Below, piece by piece: positions 18,049-27,355 of a DNA stretch of 64,000 nucleotides. The stretch covers positions 1-64,000 of the forward strand of contig JAFYOS010000032.1 in NCBI GenBank assembly GCA_017560125.1. Reading direction: 5' to 3'. The number at the start of each line of letters is the position of its first letter. Position 1 is the stretch's first letter. A program made the translations under genes and the position numbers. Under the pieces are notes generated by a model, which saw only the letters and a list, made by a program, of their open reading frames with translations, was not told the origin of the DNA and did no database searches. Source of the stretch: Bacteroidaceae bacterium (GTDB taxonomy: Bacteria > Bacteroidota > Bacteroidia > Bacteroidales > Bacteroidaceae).

Positions 18049-20406
18049 CTATTTCATTAAAGATTTCATCATCTGTTCGAAGGCATCGAGGTTGCGCGGG
18101 TCGGCGTTCACATCGAGCAGGGTGCCATCGGGCGAAACGAGCCTGTAGCAGGGATATGACGACACGCCCAAATAGTTCTCTACGGCCGACTGCTGCTCGG
18201 GTGGCAGGTTGTAGTGCAGCACATTATCGCCCACCACGTTGTACTCCTTTATTACATTCTTCCACGAGGTATCCTCGCTGCGGTTGGCCAGATAGAGGAA
18301 CACCATGTTGTAGGGTGCAAGCCTTTCGAACACCTCTTTGCTCTTGGCAAGCGCCGCCTTGCAGGGGCCGCACCATGTGCCCCACACATCGACCAGCACA
18401 TATCTGCCGCGACAGGGCTCGGTGAGCTTGCGCAATATCTTTTCGCCATTGCTCATGCCCTTCACCCTATCGGCCGATTTTATGGAATTGCCATTGGCCA
18501 CCTTGCCGCTGAGGGCAAGATATTTCTCTTGCATTTGGGCTGTCGCGGTGCGTGCTGCGGGCAATTGCAGATGGCTATCGGCCCACTCTATGATATTTTC
18601 GGGCAGGGGCGAACGACGCGTGTTAATCTCGCCGCAGATGACGCTTGCCATATATATATCGGTGAGCGCCGGCGACGATTGCACGCTGCCTATTGCACGC
18701 CATGCATTGCCACACACCCCCTCTTGCTGAATAACGTTCAGATTTCTATAATAGATATCCGAAACAGTGGATGCATACTCGCCGGCATTGAATTCGGCAA
18801 CGGCGGCTTCGTTCTCCTTCTCGGTGTGGGTAGCAACGTACTCTTGCAGGCGCTGCACCGCGGCATCGTACCCCTTCACTATCTCCTGTTCCCTGTCGGT
18901 GAGGGTGATTCTGCCATCGCTCGCCAGGCGCAACAGCGTTGGTGCTGTCTTGCTCGATACGGGGTCGTGGCTCTTCTTGTAATACATATAATCGAAAAGA
19001 AACCTATTGAAATCGCGATAGATGGTATATGGCGTCAGCTGCACGGTGCAGTTCCAGATGCTATCGGCATAGGCCATATATTCATCGGGGAATGTATCGC
19101 CGGCCATGCGATATAGCGCCTGCATGAGGCTTTCGCCCATGCCGACTGTATAGTAGCCCGTAATATAATCGATGTAGCGCGTCGATAATCGGGGATGTTG
19201 CTCCACCCTCTCGGCGAGCTCAGCCATCAGCATGTTGCGCTTCTCGGCGGTGGTGCGAAGGAAATCCATCGCCTGCTCGGCGGTTGAGTTCTTGGTATCC
19301 ATGCGGCAATTCATCCATCCGTGCGGAAGCGCAAGCAGTTCATTCTGCAAGCGCACATCGTCGCCCATCCACAGACGGTTACCGGTCTTGAAATCGTAAA
19401 TGAAGAAATAGCGCTCGCCCGGCGAGAGCACCGTGCTCACATAGTTTCGGCGCCAATCGAGCAAAACCTGTGTGGAATTCATCAGCGGGAAGCTGAGCGT
19501 GAAGCGACCAAGGCTGTCCATAGTAGCCGAGAAGAGATAATCGCTCTCGTGCACAAAAAGGTTCTCGAACGTGGCACAAAATTCATTGCCACAATTGTTG
19601 CGCACCTCGTCGGGCATATCCTTTAACCATCCAACGATGGTAACGCTGTCGCCCATGCTGTAGCCGTTATCCTTAATGCCCACTCGTTTGTCCTTCACAG
19701 GGTAGTCGCAGAGCGAGGCACCGCCGATGGGAGTGCATTTAACCGCCTTGCCGCCATCGACAGCTATTTTGCGTGTGTCGCCTCGCATTTTGCCCACCTC
19801 TATTGCCATGCACTTGTCACCACGCTTCACATTGAGGGCATATTCGCCATCGCGCTCCTCCATCGCCACAATATCCCATACGGCGCAATCCCACACCACA
19901 TGGTTCTGCGCAAAGCCGATGAGCCACTCACCTGTCGCCTTGCTTCGCCAATAGGTATCGACCAGGGTCGATGGCAAAGCATCGCCATTGCGCACCCTGT
20001 TCAGAGCCCATGCATCGCCGGCAATCAGGTTGAACATTTTTGTATCGGCCGGTAGCGGCTCGAACGTAAGAAGCACATCGGCCTTGCCGCTTTTGGGCAT
20101 ACTGAACGTCTTTTCATATTCGACCACCGTGCTGTCGGGGAAACCGTAGCCAATGGGCGCCACACTATCAATCAAGGCATACTCCTTGCCATCGGCCTGC
20201 AAGCGCATGCCACGGCCTAACGACAGGTCGTAATAGTAATCGATGTGCAGAAGCAGTTCGGTGCGGTCGGCGTGAAACCACACCTTGCCCACATTGAAAA
20301 AAGCAATGTCGCCATTGCCGGTGACGCAGTTACTCCACTCGTTGCACTCCTGCTTGCCACAAGCAACGAAGAGGGTTACAAAAAGTATAAAAAGCAGTTT
20401 CTTCAT
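18049..20406 (-). CDS. Large TlpA-like thioredoxin-fold lipoprotein
   Basis: 785 residues from the ATG at 20406 (MKKLLFILFV). An upstream in-frame start at 20484 would overlap the -7 box and is rejected. Lipobox LFVAC gives a predicted lipoprotein. The long N-terminal part (about 20-620) is beta-rich then helical and not assigned to a family. It includes SVTIVGWLKDMPDEV, reminiscent of DUF4369. The C-terminal 150 residues are a thioredoxin fold with CGPC at about 679-682 in LVDVWGTWCGPCKAAL and a cis-Pro region VSSYPCYRLV. It is first in a two-gene minus-strand unit and divergent from the membrane winged-helix regulators. Confidence 0.82.
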   Translation of the reverse strand: MKKLLFILFVTLFVACGKQECNEWSNCVTGNGDIAFFNVGKVWFHADRTELLLHIDYYYDLSLGRGMRLQADGKEYALIDSVAPIGYGFPDSTVVEYEKTFSMPKSGKADVLLTFEPLPADTKMFNLIAGDAWALNRVRNGDALPSTLVDTYWRSKATGEWLIGFAQNHVVWDCAVWDIVAMEERDGEYALNVKRGDKCMAIEVGKMRGDTRKIAVDGGKAVKCTPIGGASLCDYPVKDKRVGIKDNGYSMGDSVTIVGWLKDMPDEVRNNCGNEFCATFENLFVHESDYLFSATMDSLGRFTLSFPLMNSTQVLLDWRRNYVSTVLSPGERYFFIYDFKTGNRLWMGDDVRLQNELLALPHGWMNCRMDTKNSTAEQAMDFLRTTAEKRNMLMAELAERVEQHPRLSTRYIDYITGYYTVGMGESLMQALYRMAGDTFPDEYMAYADSIWNCTVQLTPYTIYRDFNRFLFDYMYYKKSHDPVSSKTAPTLLRLASDGRITLTDREQEIVKGYDAAVQRLQEYVATHTEKENEAAVAEFNAGEYASTVSDIYYRNLNVIQQEGVCGNAWRAIGSVQSSPALTDIYMASVICGEINTRRSPLPENIIEWADSHLQLPAARTATAQMQEKYLALSGKVANGNSIKSADRVKGMSNGEKILRKLTEPCRGRYVLVDVWGTWCGPCKAALAKSKEVFERLAPYNMVFLYLANRSEDTSWKNVIKEYNVVGDNVLHYNLPPEQQSAVENYLGVSSYPCYRLVSPDGTLLDVNADPRNLDAFEQMMKSLMK

Positions 20407-20481
20407 ATCTATTATATGTAAATATATATTACTCGTGTATCGTATATATTCCATATAGCAAAGGGCTATATCAGTAGCCAA

Positions 20482-20489
20482 CAAATTTA
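20482..20489 (-). promoter_or_regulatory. -7 box for the TlpA gene pair
   Basis: TAAATTTG on the minus strand. No good -33 element is seen 19-21 bases upstream. Predicted leader about 70 bases. Confidence 0.45.
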
Positions 20490-20509
20490 TATCTATTATT
20501 TCATTTTAG

Positions 20510-20573
20510 CGATAAATGGGGATAAAATTTCATATGTGGGGTGAGTGACGAAAAAAATTATCGAAATTTATCG
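20510..20573. promoter_or_regulatory. Candidate operator sites in the divergent intergenic region
   Basis: CGATAAAT (20510-20517) and its inverted copy ATTTATCG (20566-20573), with a TTATCG overlapping the latter. They lie between the two divergent promoters. The only support is repetition and position. Confidence 0.25.
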
Positions 20574-20580
20574 TACTTTC

Positions 20581-20612
20581 TATGGTAGTATCCCACCTAA
20601 TGCCTAAATTTG
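20581..20612 (+). promoter_or_regulatory. Promoter of the membrane winged-helix regulator pair
   Basis: TATG (20581-20584), 20 bases, TAAATTTG (20605-20612). Transcription would start near 20617, about 50 bases before the ATG. Confidence 0.5.
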
Positions 20613-20665
20613 TATTATAGTGTACCTATATAATATTGTAACGATTTTTTACACACATAAACAAA

Positions 20666-21787
20666 ATGAACGATAAAGAGAAAGAGAAGGACTACCGCCC
20701 CGGACGAAGGCTGCTGATACTGCTGTATCTGCTGTTGCCGACGCTTACCTACCTGTTTACCATGTTCATCATTTACGATAACGAAAAGCGCAACATAGAG
20801 AGCGAGGTGAACAGATATTTCCACTACGAGGCTCCACACTGGTGCGACTCCATCAGGTATGGAAAAAACATGAAAATAACCATAAAGGGCTACCACAGCG
20901 CCAAGTATAAAGTAGATCGCGTACAAAAGCACCGAGTGATAGCCGACCACCATGGCAACTGCACCGTTCCGGGCAAGCACATATACGAGAAAAACTATTT
21001 CCTGCACAATAACAAGCAGAGCAACCTGGAGCTTGCATCATCGGGGATGTACGACATTGTGTATGCCGATTCTATATGGGAGGCGCAATTGCGTCGCCAA
21101 GGCCTGAATGTGAACACGGCGCTCATAATGACGACGAAGAAGCTGCGCGATGTGTTCCCCACAAAGGACTCGCTCAACCTGCATGCCGTGGCCGTGTCGG
21201 ACACCAGCCGCACGATAGATTTCGACGCCGCCTTCAGGACAGACACCGCATACATATCGCACAGAGACCTCGTCGGCATTGTAGGCTTCGCGCAGATACC
21301 GTTTACATTCATACTGCAACGCACCTGCCTGATGATGATAATGCTCACCGCCATATTCCTGCTCTATCTGCTCTACATAGCCATGAAGAGCCTCGTGTGG
21401 CTCAATCTGAAAAACCTCGACAGGAAGGTGATATTCATAGGCAACGCCGTGATAGTGAAAAAAGAGAAGATAATGCTGTGTGCCAACGGCAAGGAACACA
21501 AGATGATGACCAAAGAACTGGAGATGCTGAAAATATTGAATGAGAACAACGGACGAGTAGAAATACAGTGCATCATCGAGCAGTGCTGGAACGGCTTCAC
21601 CGAGGAATCGGCACGCAAAAATTTCAACAGCGCATACAGCAAACTGTGCAAGTCGCTCGAAAATGCCGCCAACGTGTCGCTCAAGCGCGAAAAGAACGAA
21701 ATAATATACATAGATAAGAGCAATTTCTTCAATCGCTTCATACGCGAAACGAGATTGGTACTTTACATACTGAAACACGGACTATAA
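20666..21787 (+). CDS. Membrane-anchored winged-helix regulator, copy 1
   Basis: 373 residues. A charged N-terminus is followed by a membrane segment (about 16-36), a roughly 175-residue likely periplasmic domain and a second membrane segment (about 214-238). The cytoplasmic C-terminus (about 275-355) resembles an OmpR/PhoB-type winged helix: MMTKELEMLKILNENNG, then a recognition-helix-like SARKNFNSAYSKLCKSLE and a closing beta hairpin. This is a ToxR-like one-component layout: a periplasmic signal could act directly on DNA binding. The periplasmic part shares VFPTKDS and SDTSRTI..F..AFRTD with copy 2. I do not recognise a named family for the sensor domain. Confidence 0.7.
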   Translation: MNDKEKEKDYRPGRRLLILLYLLLPTLTYLFTMFIIYDNEKRNIESEVNRYFHYEAPHWCDSIRYGKNMKITIKGYHSAKYKVDRVQKHRVIADHHGNCTVPGKHIYEKNYFLHNNKQSNLELASSGMYDIVYADSIWEAQLRRQGLNVNTALIMTTKKLRDVFPTKDSLNLHAVAVSDTSRTIDFDAAFRTDTAYISHRDLVGIVGFAQIPFTFILQRTCLMMIMLTAIFLLYLLYIAMKSLVWLNLKNLDRKVIFIGNAVIVKKEKIMLCANGKEHKMMTKELEMLKILNENNGRVEIQCIIEQCWNGFTEESARKNFNSAYSKLCKSLENAANVSLKREKNEIIYIDKSNFFNRFIRETRLVLYILKHGL

Positions 21788-21806
21788 ATAACAAGGAGGA
21801 GCGATT

Positions 21807-22901
21807 GTGAAAAAACGTCATTATATATTTATGTTGCCATTGGCATTCTTTCTGTTCGTAGCCATACAGCTATACATAAACGAAAGAAAAACCGTTGCCG
21901 ACATTGTGAACAACGAGTTCAAGCGCGAAATGCCGCATATGTTCGATAGTATAACGTATATACAAGATATATTCGTTTATTCACCAGAACGGACCAGCGA
22001 CCATCATAATATCAGACTGGAACACCAAAGGCCCATAATCACATACACAGCTGATGATACCATTATCATAGCGCACAAATACGTCCGTGAGCCTAACATA
22101 TATAAATACAAGAACAAATTCAGTGGATTTCGGTTATTTGTAAGCTTCACGTTGGACCATGATACATATGTACTCGGCAAAATGGATTCGCTGTGGTGCG
22201 AATCGCTGAAGCGGGCACAAATAGATGCCGAAACGGCAATTGTAGCCAATTGGCGCGACATAAAGGAAATGTTCCCCACAAAGGATTCATTTAATATAAA
22301 TGCCCCCATTCACTCGGACACCAGTCGCACGATTTCATTCGGCAGGGCATTCCGCACCGACAGCATAAGCATCAGTTTTCAGAACCACGCAAGTATCGAA
22401 GGCTACGCGGTTGTATCGCCGCTGAGCATAATAAAACGTCTGGAACTGCCCTACACCATCATTGCAGCCATAGCGCTCATATACATACTGCTGCTTGCCG
22501 GCATATACCTGTACGACGCCATACACTACCGCCGCAAGTACATACTGTTCATGGGCGACACCATGTTGCATATGCTCGACAACAGCATAATATTCGCCGA
22601 CTGCACAAGCAAAAAGCTGGGCTCGAACGAATATGCCATGCTTCGCATTCTGGAAAGAGAGCACACCACGCCCATCGGTGTCATCGAGGACGAGGTGTGG
22701 CCCGATTCGCAATCGGCAGCCAAGAGGAAAAATTTCAACGTGGCCTTTTCGCGTCTGAGCAACATGCTGAAGGAGATAAACCACATCACGCTGCAACGCG
22801 ACAAAGAGAATATCATCTACACACAGAGCACCCCCGCCAAAACGCACATGAGGTTATACATGATATTCATGAAGCTCTATTTTGCCGATAAGATTGAATA
22901 G
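21807..22901 (+). CDS. Membrane-anchored winged-helix regulator, copy 2
   Basis: 364 residues, paralogous to the upstream gene and 19 bases after it. Membrane segments lie at about 5-24 and 216-236. The periplasmic domain between them contains MFPTKDS and HSDTSRTISFGRAFRTD. The winged-helix-like C-terminus (about 265-345) includes LGSNEYAMLRILEREH and AAKRKNFNVAFSRLSNMLKE. The two copies differ widely outside the conserved blocks, which suggests different ligands, or a heterodimer. A long hairpin at 22924-22966 ends the unit. Confidence 0.7.
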   Translation: MKKRHYIFMLPLAFFLFVAIQLYINERKTVADIVNNEFKREMPHMFDSITYIQDIFVYSPERTSDHHNIRLEHQRPIITYTADDTIIIAHKYVREPNIYKYKNKFSGFRLFVSFTLDHDTYVLGKMDSLWCESLKRAQIDAETAIVANWRDIKEMFPTKDSFNINAPIHSDTSRTISFGRAFRTDSISISFQNHASIEGYAVVSPLSIIKRLELPYTIIAAIALIYILLLAGIYLYDAIHYRRKYILFMGDTMLHMLDNSIIFADCTSKKLGSNEYAMLRILEREHTTPIGVIEDEVWPDSQSAAKRKNFNVAFSRLSNMLKEINHITLQRDKENIIYTQSTPAKTHMRLYMIFMKLYFADKIE

Positions 22902-22923
22902 CAGCCGGCAACCACATTCATCA

Positions 22924-22966
22924 GATAGGGAAAATCCTCGAAACCATGCGGGCGATTTTCCCTATC
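22924..22966 (+). terminator. Hairpin after the regulator pair
   Basis: GATAGGGAAAATC (22924-22936) pairs perfectly with GATTTTCCCTATC (22954-22966), a 13-bp stem. The following T run is weak, so termination may be incomplete. Confidence 0.6.
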
Positions 22967-23011
22967 TTGCATTTATATGAATATTTTTGTCCGTATTATA
23001 TTAAAATATGT

Positions 23012-23019
23012 TATATTTG
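23012..23019 (+). promoter_or_regulatory. -7 box for the phosphatase-family lipoprotein gene
   Basis: TATATTTG. A TTTG (22986-22989) lies 22 bases upstream, slightly farther than usual. The leader would be about 10 bases. Confidence 0.45.
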
Positions 23020-23032
23020 AAAAAAAAACATC

Positions 23033-23788
23033 ATGAAACACATTGGAATAGTAATTGCAACCACACTTGCACTCTGCCTGGCTGCGTGCAGCGAGAGCGA
23101 CAACCTGCGCATAATGAGCTACAACGTACACCATTGTCGCGGTATGGACAACATCATAGACTACAAGCGAATAGCCGACGTGATAAACCGCGTGGCACCC
23201 GATTTCGTGGCATTGCAGGAGCTCGACAGCGCCACCACACGCAACAACGGCAAGGTGTGCATCGACGAGCTTGCACGCGAAACGGGTATGCACGCCTCCT
23301 ATGCATCGGCCATATATTTCGGTGGCGGCAGCTACGGAATAGGCATACTATCGAAGGAAAAGCCCTTAAAGACAGTGGTTGTGCCGCTAGTAAGCCGTGG
23401 CGAGGCGCGTCGTCTGCTGGTAGCCGAATACGATAAATATATTATGTGCTGCACCCACTTCGCACTGAACGCCGACGACCGCATGGCATCGGCACGTATA
23501 GTGTGCGACGCGGTGAAGGAGTACAAAAAGCCCCTGCTCTTTGCCGGCGACATGAACTGCATTGCCACCGACCACGAGCAAGCGGTTATAGGCAGTCTGT
23601 TCACCACACTGAACAACCCCGCCGAATGTACCTACCCATCGATAAACGCCAACGAGTGCATCGACTACATTTATGCCATGAACAACGGCTACAGCTACAA
23701 TGTATCGGAGAGCCGCGTGCTTGTGGGCGACAGCATCGAGTCCGACCACCTGCCGCTATATGTGGATGTGCAGATTAGCAAGAAATAA
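23033..23788 (+). CDS. Endonuclease/exonuclease/phosphatase-family lipoprotein
   Basis: 251 residues. Lipobox CLAAC (Cys 19) is followed by SESD, so the protein is probably an envelope or surface lipoprotein. Catalytic motifs of the EEP superfamily are present: Asn 31 in MSYNVHH, Glu 63 in LQELDS, Asp 173/Asn 175 in GDMN, and Asp 238/His 239 in SDHLPL. Members cleave phosphodiesters of DNA, RNA, phosphoinositides or sphingomyelin; an extracytoplasmic location favours a nutritional or host-lipid role, but the substrate is not readable. It is followed 57 bases later by the MG2-type protein gene. Confidence 0.85.
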   Translation: MKHIGIVIATTLALCLAACSESDNLRIMSYNVHHCRGMDNIIDYKRIADVINRVAPDFVALQELDSATTRNNGKVCIDELARETGMHASYASAIYFGGGSYGIGILSKEKPLKTVVVPLVSRGEARRLLVAEYDKYIMCCTHFALNADDRMASARIVCDAVKEYKKPLLFAGDMNCIATDHEQAVIGSLFTTLNNPAECTYPSINANECIDYIYAMNNGYSYNVSESRVLVGDSIESDHLPLYVDVQISKK

Positions 23789-23845
23789 CAGCCGCTGCTG
23801 AGGGATGCAAACCGTAGCAGCCACACAAAAAAAACAGGAACAACC

Positions 23846-26443
23846 ATGAAAAAGCATTTTATACTATCGCTCATTGCAGCAACGCTGCTGTCGGCCTCGC
23901 ACGCTGTGGCACAAGAGACGCCATACGAACGTCTGAAGTCGTATGCGGCACACATCGTCGGCTTCAACAAGAACTGCCCGCAAGAGAAGGTTTTTCTGCA
24001 CTTCGACAACAAGGCCTACTACCTGGGCGAAACCATCTGGTTCAGCGCCTATGTGGTGGATGCCGCTACCCTGCTGCCCATAGCCAAGAGCAAAGTACTT
24101 TATGTGGAGCTGCTCACCCCCGACGGCGACATCGTGGCATCGAAAAAGCTGAAAATCGTTGCCGGTCGTTGCTATGGAAACCTCGACCTCATTGGTCGCA
24201 GCGAAACCTTCTCCGAGGGCTTCTCGAACGAAATAAACGTGATAAATGCCCTGCACTCGGGCTTCTACGAAGTGAGGGCCTACACCCGCGAAATGCAGAA
24301 TTTCGGCGAGGGTTGCTATTTCTCGCGCGTATTCCCCGTGTATGACACACCCGACAACGACGGCGACTATGCTCAGATACAAATTACCACCAACAAGACA
24401 GAGCGCAGCACCGAAACACGCAAAAAGAGCAAGAAGGCCGACGACCTTAATATAGATTTCTACCCCGAGGGCGGCGCACTCATTCAGGGCATCGAGTCGC
24501 GCGTGGCATTCAAAGCTACAGATGCTTGCGGGCTCCCCGCAAAAATAACCGAGGCCATGAAAATCGACGGCAAGAATATTGCTATCGGGCACGATGGTAT
24601 GGGCTCGTTCCTCTACACCCCGACTGAGAACAGCGAAAGAGAAGTAAATGTAACCTACGAGGGCAAAAACTACAAGTTCAAGCTGCCCAAGGCCGAGAAG
24701 AACGGCTATGCAATGCAGGTCGATAACAGCAAGAAAGACAGCATACGCGTCAGCATCAGCTGTAGCAAGGTATCACCGAAGACTATAGGCGCCACCTTGA
24801 TGTGTCGCGGCCATCTTGCCTATTTCGACACCTTGAAATTGAACAACAGCAAGGCCTCATTCACCATCGGCAAAGAGAAGCTGCTGCCCGGAGTGCAACA
24901 GATAACACTATTCACCGAGAAAGGCGAGATACTTGCCGAGCGCATGCTCTTCGTGCGCAACGGCAACATGCCCGACAATGTAAAGATAGCCATTAGCAGC
25001 GACAAGGAGAGTTACAAGCCCTTCGAAAAGGTGAATATGGAGGCCAAGGTAACCGACACGAAAGGCACGCCCGTAGAAACCTACATAAGCCTTACCGTGC
25101 GCGACGGCGATGTAGAGAACGGTGGCAACTACAGCGACAACCTGTGCACCGACCTGCTGCTGTCGAGCGACCTAAAAGGCTACATTGCCAACCCCGAATA
25201 CTACTTCGAGAGCGACGACGAGGAGCGCAACACCGCCCTCGACCATCTGATGATGGTGCAGGGATGGCGCCGCTACGAATGGAAGACCATGGCAGGCCTG
25301 AAGCCTTTCAAAATAACAAATTATCTCGAGGACGGAATAAGCGTCGATGGCGAAGTGCTCGCCCTGTCGCACAACAAGCCCCTGAAGGATATACAGGTAT
25401 TCATGCGTGCAATGTCGCCCGACGGCAAGTATGTTCAAGACCAAAATGTGATAACCAACGAAAAGGGCGAATTCAATTTCAAGCTCGAGGATTTCTACGA
25501 CGACTGGCGCCTCACCTTATCGCTTTCAAAGGAAAATGAGAAACTGAACAAAAATGCGCGCATAAAAATAAACCGCGCCCCCATGTCGCAACTACGCACA
25601 TATGCCCAGTGGGAAACCAACACCCCCAAACCCATAATATACTACGCCACCACCGCTGCTGCCATAGACAAGGCCACACAGGTGCAAGACTTCATGGTGT
25701 TGCCCGGAGTGGTTGTAAAAGAGGAGCAAGACCTTCTGGACTGCGAAGTATATTACATACACGCCGAGGCCGAGGATTTCTACGACAAGGGATTGCTCAT
25801 GGGTAATGTCGCAGAATACTTCCCTAAAAAGGCCCCTAAATATTTCAGCAACGTACCTGCGGACAGTAGTAAAGAGATTATAGACCTCAACAAGCTGTAC
25901 TATAAGAACAAGGAGGTAACCATCATCCCCATGCGCACCGACGGCAGTGTTTGGAGCTCCACAATACCAACGACGCACGATAACAACATGGCGCTGTTGG
26001 ACCTCGACGACATTGAATATATCCTTTTCTTCAATAACCCCTTTGCACACACGCACTTGCGCATTTCGCACAAGAACATGGACTCATCTACCCCTCTGTT
26101 GGCCTCCAACGATGCCGACAGACACTATATGATGCTTGTCTATCCGCGCAAGAGAGCAGCCGTTCCGTACAAACTGAAAGGACAACGCTCCACATATGTC
26201 GATGGCTACTCGACGGTGAAGGAATTTTTCGCGCCCGACTACAAGAACGCTCCCCTTCCGGGTGAAACCGATTACCGTCGCACCCTCTACTGGAACCCGC
26301 TTCTGCGCACCGATGCCGAGGGTAACGCCAAAATCACGTTCTACAACAACGGTCGTTGCCACAGAATGGAGGCCGACGCTGCAACCATCACCCCCAAAGG
26401 CAAGCTGGGCAGTGGCAAGGCCAAAATAGCTCCGAAGAAATAA
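23846..26443 (+). CDS. Large secreted MG2-type protein
   Basis: 865 residues with a signal peptide (cleavage after HAVAQ). The N-terminal region KVFLHFDNKAYYLGETIWF resembles the macroglobulin MG2 beta-sandwich of alpha-2-macroglobulin-like proteins. A second beta-sandwich region around 380-440 reads SYKPFEKVNMEAKVTD. Near residue 510-560 KPLKDIQVFMRAMSPDGK..TNEKGEFNF resembles a carboxypeptidase-regulatory-like (CarbopepD) domain. No thioester motif or TonB barrel is seen. Proteins of this layout and length are common in Bacteroidales, but their function is not known to me. It may be cotranscribed with the upstream lipoprotein gene and ends at a strong terminator. Confidence 0.7.
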   Translation: MKKHFILSLIAATLLSASHAVAQETPYERLKSYAAHIVGFNKNCPQEKVFLHFDNKAYYLGETIWFSAYVVDAATLLPIAKSKVLYVELLTPDGDIVASKKLKIVAGRCYGNLDLIGRSETFSEGFSNEINVINALHSGFYEVRAYTREMQNFGEGCYFSRVFPVYDTPDNDGDYAQIQITTNKTERSTETRKKSKKADDLNIDFYPEGGALIQGIESRVAFKATDACGLPAKITEAMKIDGKNIAIGHDGMGSFLYTPTENSEREVNVTYEGKNYKFKLPKAEKNGYAMQVDNSKKDSIRVSISCSKVSPKTIGATLMCRGHLAYFDTLKLNNSKASFTIGKEKLLPGVQQITLFTEKGEILAERMLFVRNGNMPDNVKIAISSDKESYKPFEKVNMEAKVTDTKGTPVETYISLTVRDGDVENGGNYSDNLCTDLLLSSDLKGYIANPEYYFESDDEERNTALDHLMMVQGWRRYEWKTMAGLKPFKITNYLEDGISVDGEVLALSHNKPLKDIQVFMRAMSPDGKYVQDQNVITNEKGEFNFKLEDFYDDWRLTLSLSKENEKLNKNARIKINRAPMSQLRTYAQWETNTPKPIIYYATTAAAIDKATQVQDFMVLPGVVVKEEQDLLDCEVYYIHAEAEDFYDKGLLMGNVAEYFPKKAPKYFSNVPADSSKEIIDLNKLYYKNKEVTIIPMRTDGSVWSSTIPTTHDNNMALLDLDDIEYILFFNNPFAHTHLRISHKNMDSSTPLLASNDADRHYMMLVYPRKRAAVPYKLKGQRSTYVDGYSTVKEFFAPDYKNAPLPGETDYRRTLYWNPLLRTDAEGNAKITFYNNGRCHRMEADAATITPKGKLGSGKAKIAPKK

Positions 26444-26454
26444 GCTGTATATAT

Positions 26455-26489
26455 AAAAAACGAGTCGGGAACATCCCGACTCGTTTTTT
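26455..26489. terminator. Bidirectional terminator
   Basis: Six A, CGAGTCGGGA, short loop, TCCCGACTCG, six T. It serves the convergent MG2-type and SDR genes. Confidence 0.9.
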
Positions 26490-26513
26490 ATGCGCTATTT
26501 ACGCTATATGTGA

Positions 26514-27302
26514 TTATCTTGCCGATACATTGCGGGCTATTAGGCGGAACAGCCAGGGGATATATTTGTAGAAAGGCACCATGATGGTGTCGAAACCACC
26601 GATGACCTTCTGGTGCTTGCCACGTGCAATGGCCTTAATAGCCACCTTGGCACAACGGTTCACATCGTAGCCATTGGCCTGTCCGGGGTCCATGATGCCG
26701 GTGGCCTTGCCGGTGCCATCGAGCGCATTTTTCGATACGTCGGTGTGTATGCGACCGGGGATAAGAATGGTTGTCTTTATCTGGGGGTACTCGAGCGCAA
26801 TGGTTTCGTAGAAACCATGTATAGCGTGCTTCGATGCACAGTAGGCCGAGCGCACGGGGAAACCGAAGACGCCCGACACCGACGAAACAACGGCAATATG
26901 CACGCCACGCGCAAGGAACATCTCTTTGAGCGATTTCACAAGGTATATGCCACCGAAATAGTTCACTTCCATCAGTCGGCGATCGACGCTGATATCTGTT
27001 TCGAGCGTGAGTGCACGCTGCGAAATGCCGGCATTGAGCAGCAGAAAATCTATTTCGAATTTATTTTCTGTAATCCACTCTACAAGCGCGTCAATGGTTT
27101 CGCTCTTCTCCATATCGACACAGCGGCACCATGCCTTCACGCCAAGCGCCTCGCAATTTTTCTGCACCTGCTGCAACGGCTCCATGCGACGACCTGTGAG
27201 TATTACGTTTGTACCCTTCTTTGCATACTGATAGGCCATAGCTTCGCCAATGCCTGTACCACCGCCGGTGATGAGGGCGATTTTATCCTTAAATTCCAAC
27301 AT
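26514..27302 (-). CDS. Short-chain dehydrogenase/reductase
   Basis: 262 residues, classical SDR length. The cofactor motif is TGGGTGIG, followed by TGRR, whose Arg suggests NADP(H). LLNAGIS matches the NNAG position. The catalytic Ser lies in VSSVSGVFG, with YCASK as YxxxK. The C-terminal KYIPWLFRLIARNVSA is hydrophobic, as in SDRs acting on lipids, so a membrane-associated acyl or sterol-like substrate is possible. Specificity cannot be assigned. Confidence 0.88.
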   Translation of the reverse strand: MLEFKDKIALITGGGTGIGEAMAYQYAKKGTNVILTGRRMEPLQQVQKNCEALGVKAWCRCVDMEKSETIDALVEWITENKFEIDFLLLNAGISQRALTLETDISVDRRLMEVNYFGGIYLVKSLKEMFLARGVHIAVVSSVSGVFGFPVRSAYCASKHAIHGFYETIALEYPQIKTTILIPGRIHTDVSKNALDGTGKATGIMDPGQANGYDVNRCAKVAIKAIARGKHQKVIGGFDTIMVPFYKYIPWLFRLIARNVSAR

Positions 27303-27328
27303 ATTATTTATTTGTATTTATCTTCTTG

Positions 27329-27336
27329 CAAAGATA
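27329..27336 (-). promoter_or_regulatory. -7 box for the SDR gene
   Basis: TATCTTTG on the minus strand, about 25 bases before the start codon. No clear -33 element. A repeat shared with 49270-49307 lies just upstream. Confidence 0.5.
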
Positions 27337-27355
27337 CGTGCAAACGGGCAAAATA

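Noticed and set aside
26514..27302. Tropinone or sterol dehydrogenase-level naming of the SDR
   Set aside because: Only general SDR motifs are visible; specificity cannot be assigned.
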